Shown: positions 18,378 to 27,368, counted from the first letter of the stretch. The stretch is 64,000 nucleotides of DNA from Variovorax sp. CF079 (GCF_900101545.1 NZ_FMZU01000013.1:152949-216948); one strand, 5' to 3'. The notes: generated by a model not told the origin, from the letters alone. A program made the numbers and translations.

Positions 18378-18883
18378 GCGTCGTCGCCCGCGCCTGGCCC
18401 GCCGCGCTGCTTGTTGCGGTGCTGGGGTTGGCGGGCTGTGCGGGCGAGCCGACGCGGATCGCGCCGGGCACCTTGAAGGCCGACGCGCTGCAGCAGCTCG
18501 GTGCGCCCACCGCCGCGTACCCGCTGTCGGGGGGCGGCGAGCGGCTCCAGTATTCCCGTGCGCCGGCCGGCTTCGAGGTGAACAACGTCGATCTCGACGC
18601 CAGCGGCCGCGTGGTCTCGATCCGTCAGGAACTCGACGATCGCCTGTTCGACCGCACCATCCAGCCCGGCGTCGGTGTCTGGCGCGAGGCCGACGTGCTG
18701 CGCATCTACGGCCGCCCGTTCGAGATCACGCGCGTGAGCTCCTACGACGGCGTGATCTGGAGCTGGCGCTACAAGATGATGAACGCGCCCCGCCTGCTCT
18801 ACATCTATGTCGACCCTGCCGGTGTGGTGCAGCGCTACCACACGGGCGACGACCTGATGCGCGATCTCTTCGAGCGGATGTGA
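18374..18883 (+). CDS. Small lipoprotein of unknown function
   Basis: 169 residues with a lipoprotein signal: a hydrophobic stretch ending LAGC at about residues 20-23, so it should be lipidated and placed in an outer or inner membrane leaflet. The mature part shows SmpA/BamE-like turns (LKADALQQLGAPTAAYPL, then VWREADVLRIYGRPFEIT), but I would not assign it to BamE. The GTG start overlaps the def stop (GTGA), and fmt begins seven bases after its stop, implying one operon. Confidence 0.82.
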   Translation: MSVVARAWPAALLVAVLGLAGCAGEPTRIAPGTLKADALQQLGAPTAAYPLSGGGERLQYSRAPAGFEVNNVDLDASGRVVSIRQELDDRLFDRTIQPGVGVWREADVLRIYGRPFEITRVSSYDGVIWSWRYKMMNAPRLLYIYVDPAGVVQRYHTGDDLMRDLFERM

Positions 18884-18890
18884 GGGTCGC

Positions 18891-19841
18891 ATGAGGGTTG
18901 CGTTTGCGGGCACGCCCGAGTTCGCCCGCGCCGCGCTGGAGGCGATCGCCGCCGCGGGCTTCGAGATCGTGCTGGTGCTGACCCAGCCCGACCGCCCCGC
19001 CGGCCGGGGCATGAGGCTGCAGGCCTCGCCGGTCAAGCAGTTCGCCACAGCGCACGGCTGGCCGGTGGCGCAGCCGCGCAGCCTGCGCCTGGACGGCAAG
19101 TACCCCGAGGATGCCGCCGCGGCACGCGCCGCCATCCTCGAGGCCAAGCCCGACGTGATGGTGGTCGCCGCGTATGGCCTGATCCTGCCGCAGTGGGTGC
19201 TCGATGCGCCGCGGCTCGGCTGCCTCAACATCCATGCGAGCCTCTTGCCGCGCTGGCGCGGCGCGGCGCCGATCCATCGGGCGATCGAGGCCGGCGATGT
19301 CGAGACCGGCGTCACCATCATGCAGATGGATGCCGGGCTCGACACCGGCGACATGCTGCTCGCCGAATCGCTCGCGATCGGCGAGGACAGCACCGCGCAA
19401 CTGCACGACCGGCTCGCCGCGCTCGGCGGGCGGCTGATCGCCGACGCCTTGAAGCAGGCTGATGCCGGCACGCTGCACCCCGAGCCGCAGCCGGGCGAAG
19501 GCGTGACCTATGCGCACAAGGTCGAGAAGCACGAGGCGCAGGTGGACTGGACGCAGGATGCCGCCACCATCGTGCGCCGCATCCGCGCCTTCGATCCCTT
19601 TCCCGGCGCGAGCAGCGCGCTCGACGGCGAAACCATCAAGCTCTGGGCGGCGCGGGTTCAGCCCGGGACGCCTGCGGACGCAGCGGGCACGGTGCTGGCA
19701 GCCGGCGCGCCGGGCATCGCCGTCGCTGCCAGGGATGGCGTCGTCGTGATCACCGAGCTGCAGCGGCCCGGCGGCAAGCGCTTGGCCGCGGCCGATTTCC
19801 TGCGCGGCTTCGACATCAAGCCGGGGCAGGTCTTCGGCTGA
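18891..19841 (+). CDS. fmt: Methionyl-tRNA formyltransferase
   Basis: 316 residues. It formylates initiator Met-tRNA using 10-formyl-tetrahydrofolate. The N-terminal catalytic domain begins MRVAFAGTPEFA, with the formyltransferase signature around LNIHASLLPRWRGAAPIHRAI (about residues 109-129) containing the catalytic Asn and His. The C-terminal OB-like domain begins near TYAHKVEKHEAQVDW. Its TGA overlaps the ATG of azlC. Full length, nothing unusual. Confidence 0.98.
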   Translation: MRVAFAGTPEFARAALEAIAAAGFEIVLVLTQPDRPAGRGMRLQASPVKQFATAHGWPVAQPRSLRLDGKYPEDAAAARAAILEAKPDVMVVAAYGLILPQWVLDAPRLGCLNIHASLLPRWRGAAPIHRAIEAGDVETGVTIMQMDAGLDTGDMLLAESLAIGEDSTAQLHDRLAALGGRLIADALKQADAGTLHPEPQPGEGVTYAHKVEKHEAQVDWTQDAATIVRRIRAFDPFPGASSALDGETIKLWAARVQPGTPADAAGTVLAAGAPGIAVAARDGVVVITELQRPGGKRLAAADFLRGFDIKPGQVFG

Positions 19842-20581
19842 TGTTTTTTTCTCCTTCCATCCGCCGCCAGCCGGAGTTCCGCCAAGGCGCGACCGAAATG
19901 TCCTCGGTCGCCGTCGGCATCGGCGCCTGGGGCCTGATGACTGGCGTGGCCATGGTCAAGTCGGGCATGAGTGTCTTCGAGTCGGTCGCGATGACGCTAC
20001 TGGTCTATGCCGGCAGCTCGCAGCTGGCCGCCATTCCGCTGCTGATCGCGGGTGCGCCGGCCTGGGTCGTTCTCGCCACCGGCTTCTGCGTCAACCTGCG
20101 CTTCGTGGTCTTCAGCCTGCATCTGCGGCCCTACCTCATGCACATGCCGCGCTGGCGCCGCCTGACGCACGGCTACCTCACGGCCGACATGAGCTACGCG
20201 ATGTTCACCGGCCGCTATCCCGAGCCGCCCGCGAGCGAGCCCGAGAAGCGGGCGCAGGAGGCCTATCTGACCGGCAATTACTTCGTGACCTGGTCCTCGT
20301 GGATGGGCATGAGCCTGCTCGGCATCGTGCTGGCCAACCTGATTCCGCAGAGCTGGGGGCTGGGCTTCGCTGGCGTGCTGAGCCTGGTGGCCATCGTCTG
20401 CTCGATGGCGACGACGCGCCTGCGCATCCTGGCCGCGCTGATCGCCGGCGCCACGGCGGTGGCGGCCTACGCGCTGCCGCTCAAGCTCAACATCGTGGCC
20501 GGCATCGGTGTCGCGGTGCTGCTGTGCTTCTGGCTCGAGAAGCAGTTCGGGCTGGACCCCGACGCGGAGGACGATAAGTGA
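19841..20581 (+). CDS. azlC: AzlC family branched-chain amino acid exporter, large subunit
   Basis: 246-residue membrane protein with about five to six helices. The N-terminal SPSIRRQPEFRQGATEMSSVAVG, the YAGSSQLAAIPLL helix and LRFVVFSLHLRPYL are typical of AzlC/YgaZ. With AzlD it forms an amino acid exporter in the inner membrane. It starts on the A of the fmt stop and overlaps azlD by four bases, so translation of all three is likely coupled. Confidence 0.92.
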   Translation: MFFSPSIRRQPEFRQGATEMSSVAVGIGAWGLMTGVAMVKSGMSVFESVAMTLLVYAGSSQLAAIPLLIAGAPAWVVLATGFCVNLRFVVFSLHLRPYLMHMPRWRRLTHGYLTADMSYAMFTGRYPEPPASEPEKRAQEAYLTGNYFVTWSSWMGMSLLGIVLANLIPQSWGLGFAGVLSLVAIVCSMATTRLRILAALIAGATAVAAYALPLKLNIVAGIGVAVLLCFWLEKQFGLDPDAEDDK

Positions 20582-20928
20582 GCATCGGCAACGGCGGCGC
20601 CACCGACTTCTGGACCCTGGCGGTGATCGCCGGCCTGGCCGGCGTTACGGTGCTGACGCGCTGCTTCTTCTTCATCCTCGATCGGCCCTGGGGCTTGCCG
20701 GACTGGGCGCACCGCGCGCTGCACTATGCGCCGGCGGCCGCGCTCGCCGCCGTGATCGTGCCCGAGATCGTGATGTCGCAGGGGCACCTGATTTCGACCT
20801 GGAAGGACGCGCGGCTCTATGCCGCAGCGGCCGGCGCCGCTTATTACTTCTGGCGCCGCGGCGTGTTGGGCACGATGCTGGCAGGCATGGTGGTCTACCT
20901 GCCGCTTCACTTGGGGCTCGGCTGGTAG
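20578..20928 (+). CDS. azlD: AzlD family branched-chain amino acid exporter, small subunit
   Basis: 116-residue membrane protein with four hydrophobic helices; LTRCFFFILDRPWGLP and LHYAPAAALAAVIVPEI are the AzlD/YgaH landmarks. The GTG start lies in the GTGA overlap with azlC. It ends directly against the convergent Bug-family gene, with no base between the two stop codons. Confidence 0.9.
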   Translation: MSIGNGGATDFWTLAVIAGLAGVTVLTRCFFFILDRPWGLPDWAHRALHYAPAAALAAVIVPEIVMSQGHLISTWKDARLYAAAAGAAYYFWRRGVLGTMLAGMVVYLPLHLGLGW

Positions 20929-21900
20929 CTAGTCGAGTTGTACGCCGGCCGACTTGATGACCTTGCCCCAGCGCTCGCTCTCGGCGCGCGACAGCTTGTA
21001 GAAGTCCTGCGGCGTGCCGGGCAGTGCCTCGAAGCCGAAGTCCGCGAACAGCTTGACCACCTTCGGCGCCTTCATCGCCTTGTGCAGCTCGCCGTTGATC
21101 CGGTTCACCGCTTCCTGCGGCATGCCGGCCGGGCCGATCAGGCCGTGGAAGGCATAGGCATTGACGTCCTTGAAGCCGACTTCCGAGAAGGTCGGCACAT
21201 CCGGCAATGCGCTCGCGCGCTGCGGCAGCGCGATCGCGAGCACCCGCACCTTGCCCGACCGGATGATCGGCAGGCCCGAGGCGAGGTCCAGCATCATGGT
21301 CGGCACCTGGCCGCCCATGATGTCGGTCATGGCCGGCGCGGCGCCCTTGTAGGGCACGTGGACGATGCCGAGGGCGGCCTTCTGCTTGAAGAGCTCCATC
21401 GCCATGTGGTGCGGCGTGCCGTTGCCGGGCGAGGCATAGCTCACCTTGTCGGGATTGGCCTTCACGTAGCTCACGAACTCGGCGACCGTCTTGGCCGGAA
21501 AGTCCGGATGCACCACCAGCGCGACCGGGAAGCGGCCGATGGTGCCGATGTAAGTGAAGTCGCTCGCCGGCTTGTAGGGCAGCTTGGCGAACATGTGCTC
21601 GTTGAACAGCAGCGCCGCGTTCTCGGCCTGCATGATCGTGTAGCCGTCGGGCTTGGCCTGCATCAGCACCGACACGCCGATGTTGGTGGAGGCGCCCGGG
21701 CGGTTGTCGATGACGATGGGCTGGCCGAGCGAAGGCTGCATCGCGTCGGCCAATGCCCGCGCGAGGTTGTCGGTGCCGCCGCCCGCGGGGTACGGCACGA
21801 TCCAGCGCAGCGGCTGGCTGGGGTAGGCGCTCTGGGCCGGCGCATGGCTGGCCGCGGCCAGCGCGAGGCCGGCGGCCAGCAGTTGCAGGAATCGTTTCAT
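20929..21900 (-). CDS. Bug/TctC-family periplasmic solute-binding protein (module 1)
   Basis: 323 residues. A signal peptide at 1-22 ends APAQS. The mature protein begins YPSQPLRWIVPYPAGGGTDNLARA, the classic Bug family N-terminus, then IVIDNRPGAS and GNGTPHHMAMELF. These proteins bind carboxylates or aromatic acids for tripartite tricarboxylate transporters or signalling. No TctA/TctB membrane genes are nearby. Last gene of the minus-strand aromatic module, 28 bases after the MBL-fold gene, so its ligand is probably that module's substrate. Confidence 0.92.
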   Translation of the reverse strand: MKRFLQLLAAGLALAAASHAPAQSAYPSQPLRWIVPYPAGGGTDNLARALADAMQPSLGQPIVIDNRPGASTNIGVSVLMQAKPDGYTIMQAENAALLFNEHMFAKLPYKPASDFTYIGTIGRFPVALVVHPDFPAKTVAEFVSYVKANPDKVSYASPGNGTPHHMAMELFKQKAALGIVHVPYKGAAPAMTDIMGGQVPTMMLDLASGLPIIRSGKVRVLAIALPQRASALPDVPTFSEVGFKDVNAYAFHGLIGPAGMPQEAVNRINGELHKAMKAPKVVKLFADFGFEALPGTPQDFYKLSRAESERWGKVIKSAGVQLD

Positions 21901-21928
21901 CGCTTTTGTCCCCGGGTTAGAAAAGAAA

Positions 21929-22891
21929 TCAGCCGCGCAAGGCTTGCCATAGCTCGCGGTCGCGCTCTGCCGTCCACACGACCGGGTGCTCGATGCCGCG
22001 CAGCTCGTCATAGGCCCGCGACACGTCGAAGGGCAGCACGTGCTGGAACACGGGCCAGTCGCCGAAGCGCGACTTCATCGCTTCTTCGGCGCGTTCGAAG
22101 CAGCCGCGCAGGCTCTCGCCCGCGTCGATGCCCGAGCGCACGCTCGCGAGCAGCGTCGACAAGAAGGCCTTGGTGAGCGCGATCGCCTCGGCGCAGGCGG
22201 CGGGGCCCTGCAGCACCGCGCCGCGTCCCGGCACCAGCACCGCGGGCTCGAGCGCGGCCACGGCGTCCAGCGCGCCAGCCCAGTCCTGGATATAGGCGTC
22301 GCCGGCGTACACGCCGCAGCGGTTTTCCACCACGTCGCCAGAGAACAGCACGCCGCAGTCGGGCAGCCAGGCGACGGTGTCGCCGCCCGAGTGGCCGCGG
22401 CCCAGGCACATGAGCCGCACCTCGCGCGCGCCGCCCAGCCACAGGCTCATCTCGCCCTCGAAGCTCATGCTCGGCACGGTGAGGCCGGGAATCTCTTCCA
22501 CGCCGGCGAAGAGGCGCGGGAAGCGCCCCACCTCGGAGTCGAAGTCGGCCTGGCCGCGCTCGCGCACCCAGTCGAGCGTGCCGCGGCTGGCGATGATGGC
22601 CTGCACCTCGTCGAAGGCGCTGGCACCCATCACCCGCACCGCGTGGTAATGCGTGAGCACGATGAACTTGATCGGCTTGCCGGTCACGCGGCGGATGTCG
22701 GCCAGGAAGTCGCGCGCCATGCGCGGCGTCGGGCGCGTGTCGATCAGCACCACGTGCTCGTCGCCGACGATGAAGCCGCAGTTGGGATCGAAGTCGCTGA
22801 TGTAGCCGTAAACGTTGGGCGCGAGCTCGCGCACTTGCGGCTTCTGCTCGCGCGTGTCGGAGGCCGAGGCGAAAGAGACGGTCGTGTTCAT
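21929..22891 (-). CDS. MBL-fold protein with a non-canonical metal site (module 1)
   Basis: 320 residues of the metallo-beta-lactamase fold, paralogous over its whole length to the product at 59869. The canonical HxHxDH is replaced by HYHAVR (81-86), so the Asp and third His are absent. GRGHSGGDTVAW and FSGDVVEN are kept, and the usual PGHG is PGRG. The reaction is unknown; hydrolysis of an activated ring or thioester intermediate would fit the context but is inference. The start overlaps the DUF2783 stop as ATGA. Confidence 0.88.
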   Translation of the reverse strand: MNTTVSFASASDTREQKPQVRELAPNVYGYISDFDPNCGFIVGDEHVVLIDTRPTPRMARDFLADIRRVTGKPIKFIVLTHYHAVRVMGASAFDEVQAIIASRGTLDWVRERGQADFDSEVGRFPRLFAGVEEIPGLTVPSMSFEGEMSLWLGGAREVRLMCLGRGHSGGDTVAWLPDCGVLFSGDVVENRCGVYAGDAYIQDWAGALDAVAALEPAVLVPGRGAVLQGPAACAEAIALTKAFLSTLLASVRSGIDAGESLRGCFERAEEAMKSRFGDWPVFQHVLPFDVSRAYDELRGIEHPVVWTAERDRELWQALRG

Positions 22892-23067
22892 TCGCGTGCC
22901 GCCTTGATGCATTCCAGCAGCGCGGCCTGGTCGCCGCACTGGTTGGCCAGCAGCAGCACGAGGCGGGCGTTGAGGTCCGCGCTCTGGGCCTCGCTCAATC
23001 CCTCGTGGGCGGCGAGCCACTCGGTGTAGAAGCCATCGGGGTCGGGGATGTGGGGGTCGGTGATCAT
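22888..23067 (-). CDS. DUF2783 small protein, possible monooxygenase coupling protein (module 1)
   Basis: 59 residues: an N-terminal ITDPHIPDPDGFYTEWLAAH, a helical LSEAQSADLNARLVLLLAN and a C-terminal LLECIKAARE. Same pattern as the 64-residue protein at 62554. It overlaps the FAD monooxygenase stop and the MBL start by four bases each, implying translational coupling and perhaps a stoichiometric partner. From memory, the 3-hydroxyphenylacetate hydroxylase of Pseudomonas putida U pairs flavoprotein MhaA with a small MhaB of similar size. I infer an equivalent role but could not align them. Confidence 0.8.
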   Translation of the reverse strand: MITDPHIPDPDGFYTEWLAAHEGLSEAQSADLNARLVLLLANQCGDQAALLECIKAARE

Positions 23068-24707
23068 GCGTCTTGCGCCAGTGCGGTGTGGAGGGCGGTC
23101 GCGATCGCCGCCGGCGTGGGATCGGTGAGCAGCGCGGCGCGGTAGGCGTCGGGTCGCACGAGGCAGAAGCTGCCGGGCGAGCCGACACCGAGTTGCCGCG
23201 CGAGCGCGTGATCGGGCTGCAGCGTGGGCAGGCTGCTCTCGCCACCTACGGCGACGAGCTGCAGCGGCAGCGATACCGCCACCTCGGCTGCAGCCTCGGC
23301 CTGCGCGCGCGTCGGTGCGAACCAGATCCCGAGGCACTTCGTTCCCTCGGCCAGCAACTGCATCGGCGTGGTCGGCCGGCCGTCGCTCCAGCGAAGCGGC
23401 AGGTTCTGCAGCGTGCGCCCGCCTTCGGGCAGGTGCCGCGCCGCCGGGTAGTCGTTGGCCACCGACATGCGGCCCGTGTTGACGAGCGCTCGCGCAAAGG
23501 GGTAGCGCGCGGCCAGCGCCACCACCGCGCGCCGCAGCGTGTGTTCGGCCGGCGAACGCGGCGCCAGGAAGCGGGCGGTGCGGCTCGCGACCTGGAGGTT
23601 CTGCGCGGCGGCGGGGCGGCGCTCCGCGTCGTAGGTATCGAGCAGCGCGTCGCCGGCCTGGCCCTGCATGACCAGCGCCAGCTTCCAGCCGAGATTGGCA
23701 GCGTCCTGGATGCCGCTGTTGCCGCCGCGCGCGCCGAAGGGGCTCACGACGTGGGCCGAATCGCCGATGAAGAACACGCGGCCGTGGCGGAAGCGGTCGA
23801 GCAGATGGTCGCGGTAGCCGTAAGGGCCGATCCAGACGAATTCGAACTCCACGCCCGGCCCGAGCTGCTCGCGCAGCCGCGCGCCGGCCACCTCGGGCTT
23901 GCTGATGTGGGCGGTGTCGCAGTCCTCGGGCATCTGGTAGTCGATGCGCCAGACGCCGTCGGCCATCAGGTGCTGCCAGACCGCGCGGCCCTCGTTGAAG
24001 GGCGCGTCGACCCAGGTCCAGCGCTCGACAGGCAGCGGCTTCTTGAAGCGCACGTCGCTGATGCACCAGCGGTCGGTGCTGCGCGAGCTGTGGGCGTCGA
24101 GCCCGAGCTGGGTGCGGATCGCGCTGTTGGCGCCACTCGCGTCGATCAGGTAGCCGGCCTCGATCGCGTAGGGGCCGGCGGGCGTCTCGACCTCGACGCG
24201 AGCGCCGTCGCCGCCGGGCACGATGCGCGTCACGCGGTTCTTCCATCGCAGGTCCGTGAAGCCGAGTTCGAGGATGCGGTCGACCAGGAACCACTCGAGG
24301 TAGAACTGCTGCAGGTTGATGAAGGGCGGCTGTGCGGAGACGCTGTCGGTCTTCAGGTTGAAGTTGTAGACCTCCTCTTCGCCCGAGAAGGTGCGGCCAA
24401 AGGACCAGGTGACGCCCTTGTCGGCGATGCGCCGGTAGATGCCGAGCCGCTCGAAGATCTCCAGGCTCTTCTGCGCGTAGCAGATGCCGCGCGAGGAGGC
24501 GCCGCGCACGCCGACCGTGTCGTCCTCGTCCAGCAGCACGGCGCGCACGCCGCGCTGCGCGAGGTCGCAGGCCAGCGTGAGGCCGGCTGGACCGGCGCCG
24601 ACGATGACGATCGGATGGCGCACGAGCGTATCGCTACCCAGCTCGGGCGGCGGCTGGAAGGGCCAGCGCGGCAGCTCGTAGTCGGGCGCGAAGTGGAAGC
24701 TTTCCAT
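23064..24707 (-). CDS. FAD-dependent aromatic monooxygenase, MhpA/MhaA type (module 1)
   Basis: 547 residues, class A flavoprotein hydroxylase. The dinucleotide-binding motif VGAGPAGLTLACDLAQRG is at about 36-52. The distal FAD motif GDSAHVVSPFGARGGNSGIQD is at about 320-340, followed by NLGWKLALV. The C-terminal thioredoxin-like tail of MhpA-type enzymes is present. Expected to hydroxylate a phenolic acid using NAD(P)H and O2. Paralogous to the protein at 60866. The gene lies eight bases downstream of the alpha/beta hydrolase gene and overlaps the DUF2783 gene. Confidence 0.92.
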   Translation of the reverse strand: MESFHFAPDYELPRWPFQPPPELGSDTLVRHPIVIVGAGPAGLTLACDLAQRGVRAVLLDEDDTVGVRGASSRGICYAQKSLEIFERLGIYRRIADKGVTWSFGRTFSGEEEVYNFNLKTDSVSAQPPFINLQQFYLEWFLVDRILELGFTDLRWKNRVTRIVPGGDGARVEVETPAGPYAIEAGYLIDASGANSAIRTQLGLDAHSSRSTDRWCISDVRFKKPLPVERWTWVDAPFNEGRAVWQHLMADGVWRIDYQMPEDCDTAHISKPEVAGARLREQLGPGVEFEFVWIGPYGYRDHLLDRFRHGRVFFIGDSAHVVSPFGARGGNSGIQDAANLGWKLALVMQGQAGDALLDTYDAERRPAAAQNLQVASRTARFLAPRSPAEHTLRRAVVALAARYPFARALVNTGRMSVANDYPAARHLPEGGRTLQNLPLRWSDGRPTTPMQLLAEGTKCLGIWFAPTRAQAEAAAEVAVSLPLQLVAVGGESSLPTLQPDHALARQLGVGSPGSFCLVRPDAYRAALLTDPTPAAIATALHTALAQDA

Positions 24708-24715
24708 CGCGGCGC

Positions 24716-25837
24716 TCACAGCGCGTGAGCCCACTCGGCGATGGCGTCGGCCGCGCGCGTCACCAGTTCGGGCTGGCCCGCCAGGTAGTGGTTGCCGCCG
24801 ACGATGTCGACGTTGCGGATGCGCGCGCCGCCGGCCTGGAGCCAGGCATCGCGCGTGCTCGGGAAGGTGGACTGGTCGGCCGTGTGGGTCAGCAGCAGCT
24901 TGGGGCAGGTGGTGCGCGCCAGGTTCGAGGGCCCATCGGCCTGCGAGCGCGAGGACCATTGCGAGAGAAAGGCGGTCAGCGAAGTGGTGCGGCCCATCGC
25001 GTTGGCCGAGTAGTTCACCTGCCGCGCATCGCCCCAGACGCTGCCGGGTGCGCGGTCGTTGCGGTCAATCGAAAGGTCCACGCAGCGCGGATCGGCGTGC
25101 GTGCGGTAGACGATGAAGGCCTGGTCGCGCGGCGCGCCCGGCGTGCTGCGCAGCAGGCGCAGGCGCTCCATGGCCCAGTTCTCGAGCCGGTCGAGCCTGG
25201 CCTTCTGGGCGGCGCTGAAGCGCGCGAGGAATTGGGCGCTGTAGGGCAAGCCGTGGCGCGCGTCGTACATGTCGAGCTCCGGGTCCACCGACAGCGAATC
25301 GTGCTCATCGGTGACGGAGGGATCGATCCAGTCGCGCATCAGCTTCGAGCGGCCCTGGTGCGCCGCGCACAGGGCAATGCCATCCGCCGGCGGCAGGTCG
25401 TCGGGATGCAGATGGGTCGGGTCGTCGTCCGGGAAGTGATGTGCCGTGAGCTTCTCGGCCTGCGCCTGGTAGAAGCTCGCCAGCGCGGCGCCGCCCGAGT
25501 TGCCGATGAGCAGCACCTTCTCGTAGCCCGCGGCGCGCAGGAATTGCACGCCGGCACCCAGGTCCTGGATCGCGCGCTCCATCAGCAGCACCGTGTCGTT
25601 GCCCATGTAGCGCGAGTTGAGGCCCATGCAGCAGATGCCGCGCTCGGCCAGCGGCGCGATCAGGTAGTGCCCCATGAAGTTGCTCGTGGGGTGCATCACG
25701 ATGGCCGCGATCTTCTTCGGGCCGGCCGGCGCGCGGTACGCGCCGTAGATGCGCGGGCGCAGCATCTGGAGGCCCGACTGGCTCTCCATCGCGGCGCCGG
25801 GCTTGACGTCGATGACGGCGAGTTGGAGCTCAGGCAT
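24716..25837 (-). CDS. Alpha/beta hydrolase
   Basis: 373 residues. The nucleophile elbow LLIGNSGGAALASFY at about residue 115 fits GxSxG, and the terminal VGGNHYLAGQPELV supplies the likely catalytic His. Between them lies an unusual lid-like insertion of about 150 residues with many charged residues. No signal peptide. The start (MPELQ) at 25837 overlaps the VOC gene by eight bases. It could hydrolyse an ester or a ring-cleavage product in the aromatic pathway; the exact substrate is unknown. Confidence 0.85.
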   Translation of the reverse strand: MPELQLAVIDVKPGAAMESQSGLQMLRPRIYGAYRAPAGPKKIAAIVMHPTSNFMGHYLIAPLAERGICCMGLNSRYMGNDTVLLMERAIQDLGAGVQFLRAAGYEKVLLIGNSGGAALASFYQAQAEKLTAHHFPDDDPTHLHPDDLPPADGIALCAAHQGRSKLMRDWIDPSVTDEHDSLSVDPELDMYDARHGLPYSAQFLARFSAAQKARLDRLENWAMERLRLLRSTPGAPRDQAFIVYRTHADPRCVDLSIDRNDRAPGSVWGDARQVNYSANAMGRTTSLTAFLSQWSSRSQADGPSNLARTTCPKLLLTHTADQSTFPSTRDAWLQAGGARIRNVDIVGGNHYLAGQPELVTRAADAIAEWAHAL

Positions 25838-26363
25838 GCGCCGCTTTCCTCCGCAGTTCGGCCTTGCGCAGCGTCCAGGCATCGAGGTCGGCATGGGCGC
25901 GCTTCGCATGCGCGTCCATCTCGGCCTGCGGCACGGTGGGCGTGGTCAGCTCGACGCGGATGCCGTTGGGGTCGAAGAAGTAGATCGACTCGATGATGTG
26001 GTGGTCGGTCAGGCCCAGAACCTCGACGCCGGCCGCCTCGAGCCGTGCCTTGGCGGCCAGCAGGTCGGCCACCGAATCGACGCGCAGCGCGATGTGGTTG
26101 ACCCAGGCCGGCGTGTTGGGCGAAGGCAGCGCGGCCACGTCGTCGCCGAGGTCGAAGAAGGCGATGTAGGAGCCGTCGCGCATCTGGAAAAAGATGTGGA
26201 CGTAGGGGCAGAACTCGCCGGTGCTCGGCACATGGTCGCTCTTGATCACGTGCACCAGCGGCAGGCCCAGCAGGTCCTCGTAGAAGCGGCGCGTCTCCTC
26301 GCTGTCGCGGCAGCGCCAGGCGAAGTGGTGCAGTCCGCGCACTGGCACGGGCGAGGGGGTCAT
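25830..26363 (-). CDS. VOC (glyoxalase/extradiol dioxygenase superfamily) protein
   Basis: 177 residues with two beta-alpha-beta-beta-beta modules. The first begins GLHHFAWRCRDSEETRRFYED and the second VNHIALRVDSVADLLAAKAR. It ends with the metal-ligand Glu of YFFDPNGIRVELTTP. First gene of the minus-strand aromatic module, divergent from the LysR gene. It may be a single-domain extradiol-type dioxygenase or an isomerase; sequence alone does not decide. Confidence 0.87.
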   Translation of the reverse strand: MTPSPVPVRGLHHFAWRCRDSEETRRFYEDLLGLPLVHVIKSDHVPSTGEFCPYVHIFFQMRDGSYIAFFDLGDDVAALPSPNTPAWVNHIALRVDSVADLLAAKARLEAAGVEVLGLTDHHIIESIYFFDPNGIRVELTTPTVPQAEMDAHAKRAHADLDAWTLRKAELRRKAAHA

Positions 26364-26456
26364 GGCTTGTCTCCGGTGAAGGCTCGGAAACGAATTGGGC
26401 CGCCGTTCTTCTTATGATTCAATCGAAATAAATTCATTGATTGATGAACTGAGGCC
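26364..26456. promoter_or_regulatory. Divergent control region with a LysR-type inverted repeat
   Basis: An AT-rich island at 26411-26450 contains TCAATC (26419-26424) and GATTGA (26439-26444), an inverted repeat with a 14-base spacer. It includes T-N11-A spacings expected for LysR-type binding. Positioned to control both the LysR gene and the VOC-hydrolase-monooxygenase operon. Confidence 0.55.
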
Positions 26457-27368
26457 ATGAATCTGACCCTGCGCCAATTGCGCGCCTTCGACGCCGTGGC
26501 CGACACCGGCAGCTTCACCGCCGCGGCCGCCCGGCTGCACCTGACCCAGTCGGCGCTCAGCGTGCTGGTGCGCGAACTGGAGCGCGAAATGGGCGTGCAG
26601 CTCTTCGACCGCCACACGCGGCGGGTGCTGCTCTCGGAGGCCGGACGCGAATTCCAGCCCTCGGTGCAGCGCCTCTTGGCCGATCTCGCGGGCGCGGTGG
26701 CCGGCGTGACCGAGCTGCGCGACCAGAAGAAGGGCGTGCTGCGGCTCGCCGCGCCGCAGCTCATGGCCTGCACGCTGATGCCGCGCGTGATCGCGGCCTA
26801 CAGCGCGCGCTACCCGGACATCGACGTGCGCCTGGCCGACACGCTGCCCGAGCACCTGCTGGCCGGCGTGCTCTCGGGCGAGGTGGAGTTGGCGGTGGGG
26901 CAGGACGTGGCGGTAGATCCCGCAGTGATCAAACGCCGCACGCTCTTTCGCGACCGCCACTGGCTGATCTGCCCGCCCGACCATGCCTTCGCGCGCCGGC
27001 GCCAGGTGCGCTGGAGCGAGCTCGGGCCCTACACCTTCATCGCGCCGACGCGCGATTTCCGCCAGCGCGTGCTGCCCGAGCTGGACGCCGACGCGCGCGA
27101 GCTGATGCTGCGCGCCACGACGCAGGAGGTCTCGTACATGACGACCGCGTTGGGCATGGTCGCTTCGGGCCTGGGGCTCACGGTCTGCCCGACCTACTCG
27201 GCCTCGCTGGTCAAAGCCCACGGGCTGCAGATGGTCAAGCTCGACCGGCCCGATTTCCATCGCGAGGTCTGCGTCTATGCCGCATCGCGGCGCTCGCTGT
27301 CGCCGGCGGCCGCCGGTTTCGTCGAGATGCTGGAGCAGTTCGTGCGGAAGCCGGGCCTTGGCGGTTGA
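26457..27368 (+). CDS. LysR-type transcriptional regulator
   Basis: 303 residues. The N-terminal helix-turn-helix spans residues 1-60 (NLTLRQLRAFDAVADTGSFT, then LHLTQSALSVLVRELE). A periplasmic-binding-protein-like effector domain begins near residue 90 (GVLRLAAPQLMACTLMP). Divergently transcribed from the aromatic module with 93 bases between starts, so it is the probable activator of that operon, responding to an aromatic acid. Full length with no unusual residues. Confidence 0.95.
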   Translation: MNLTLRQLRAFDAVADTGSFTAAAARLHLTQSALSVLVRELEREMGVQLFDRHTRRVLLSEAGREFQPSVQRLLADLAGAVAGVTELRDQKKGVLRLAAPQLMACTLMPRVIAAYSARYPDIDVRLADTLPEHLLAGVLSGEVELAVGQDVAVDPAVIKRRTLFRDRHWLICPPDHAFARRRQVRWSELGPYTFIAPTRDFRQRVLPELDADARELMLRATTQEVSYMTTALGMVASGLGLTVCPTYSASLVKAHGLQMVKLDRPDFHREVCVYAASRRSLSPAAAGFVEMLEQFVRKPGLGG

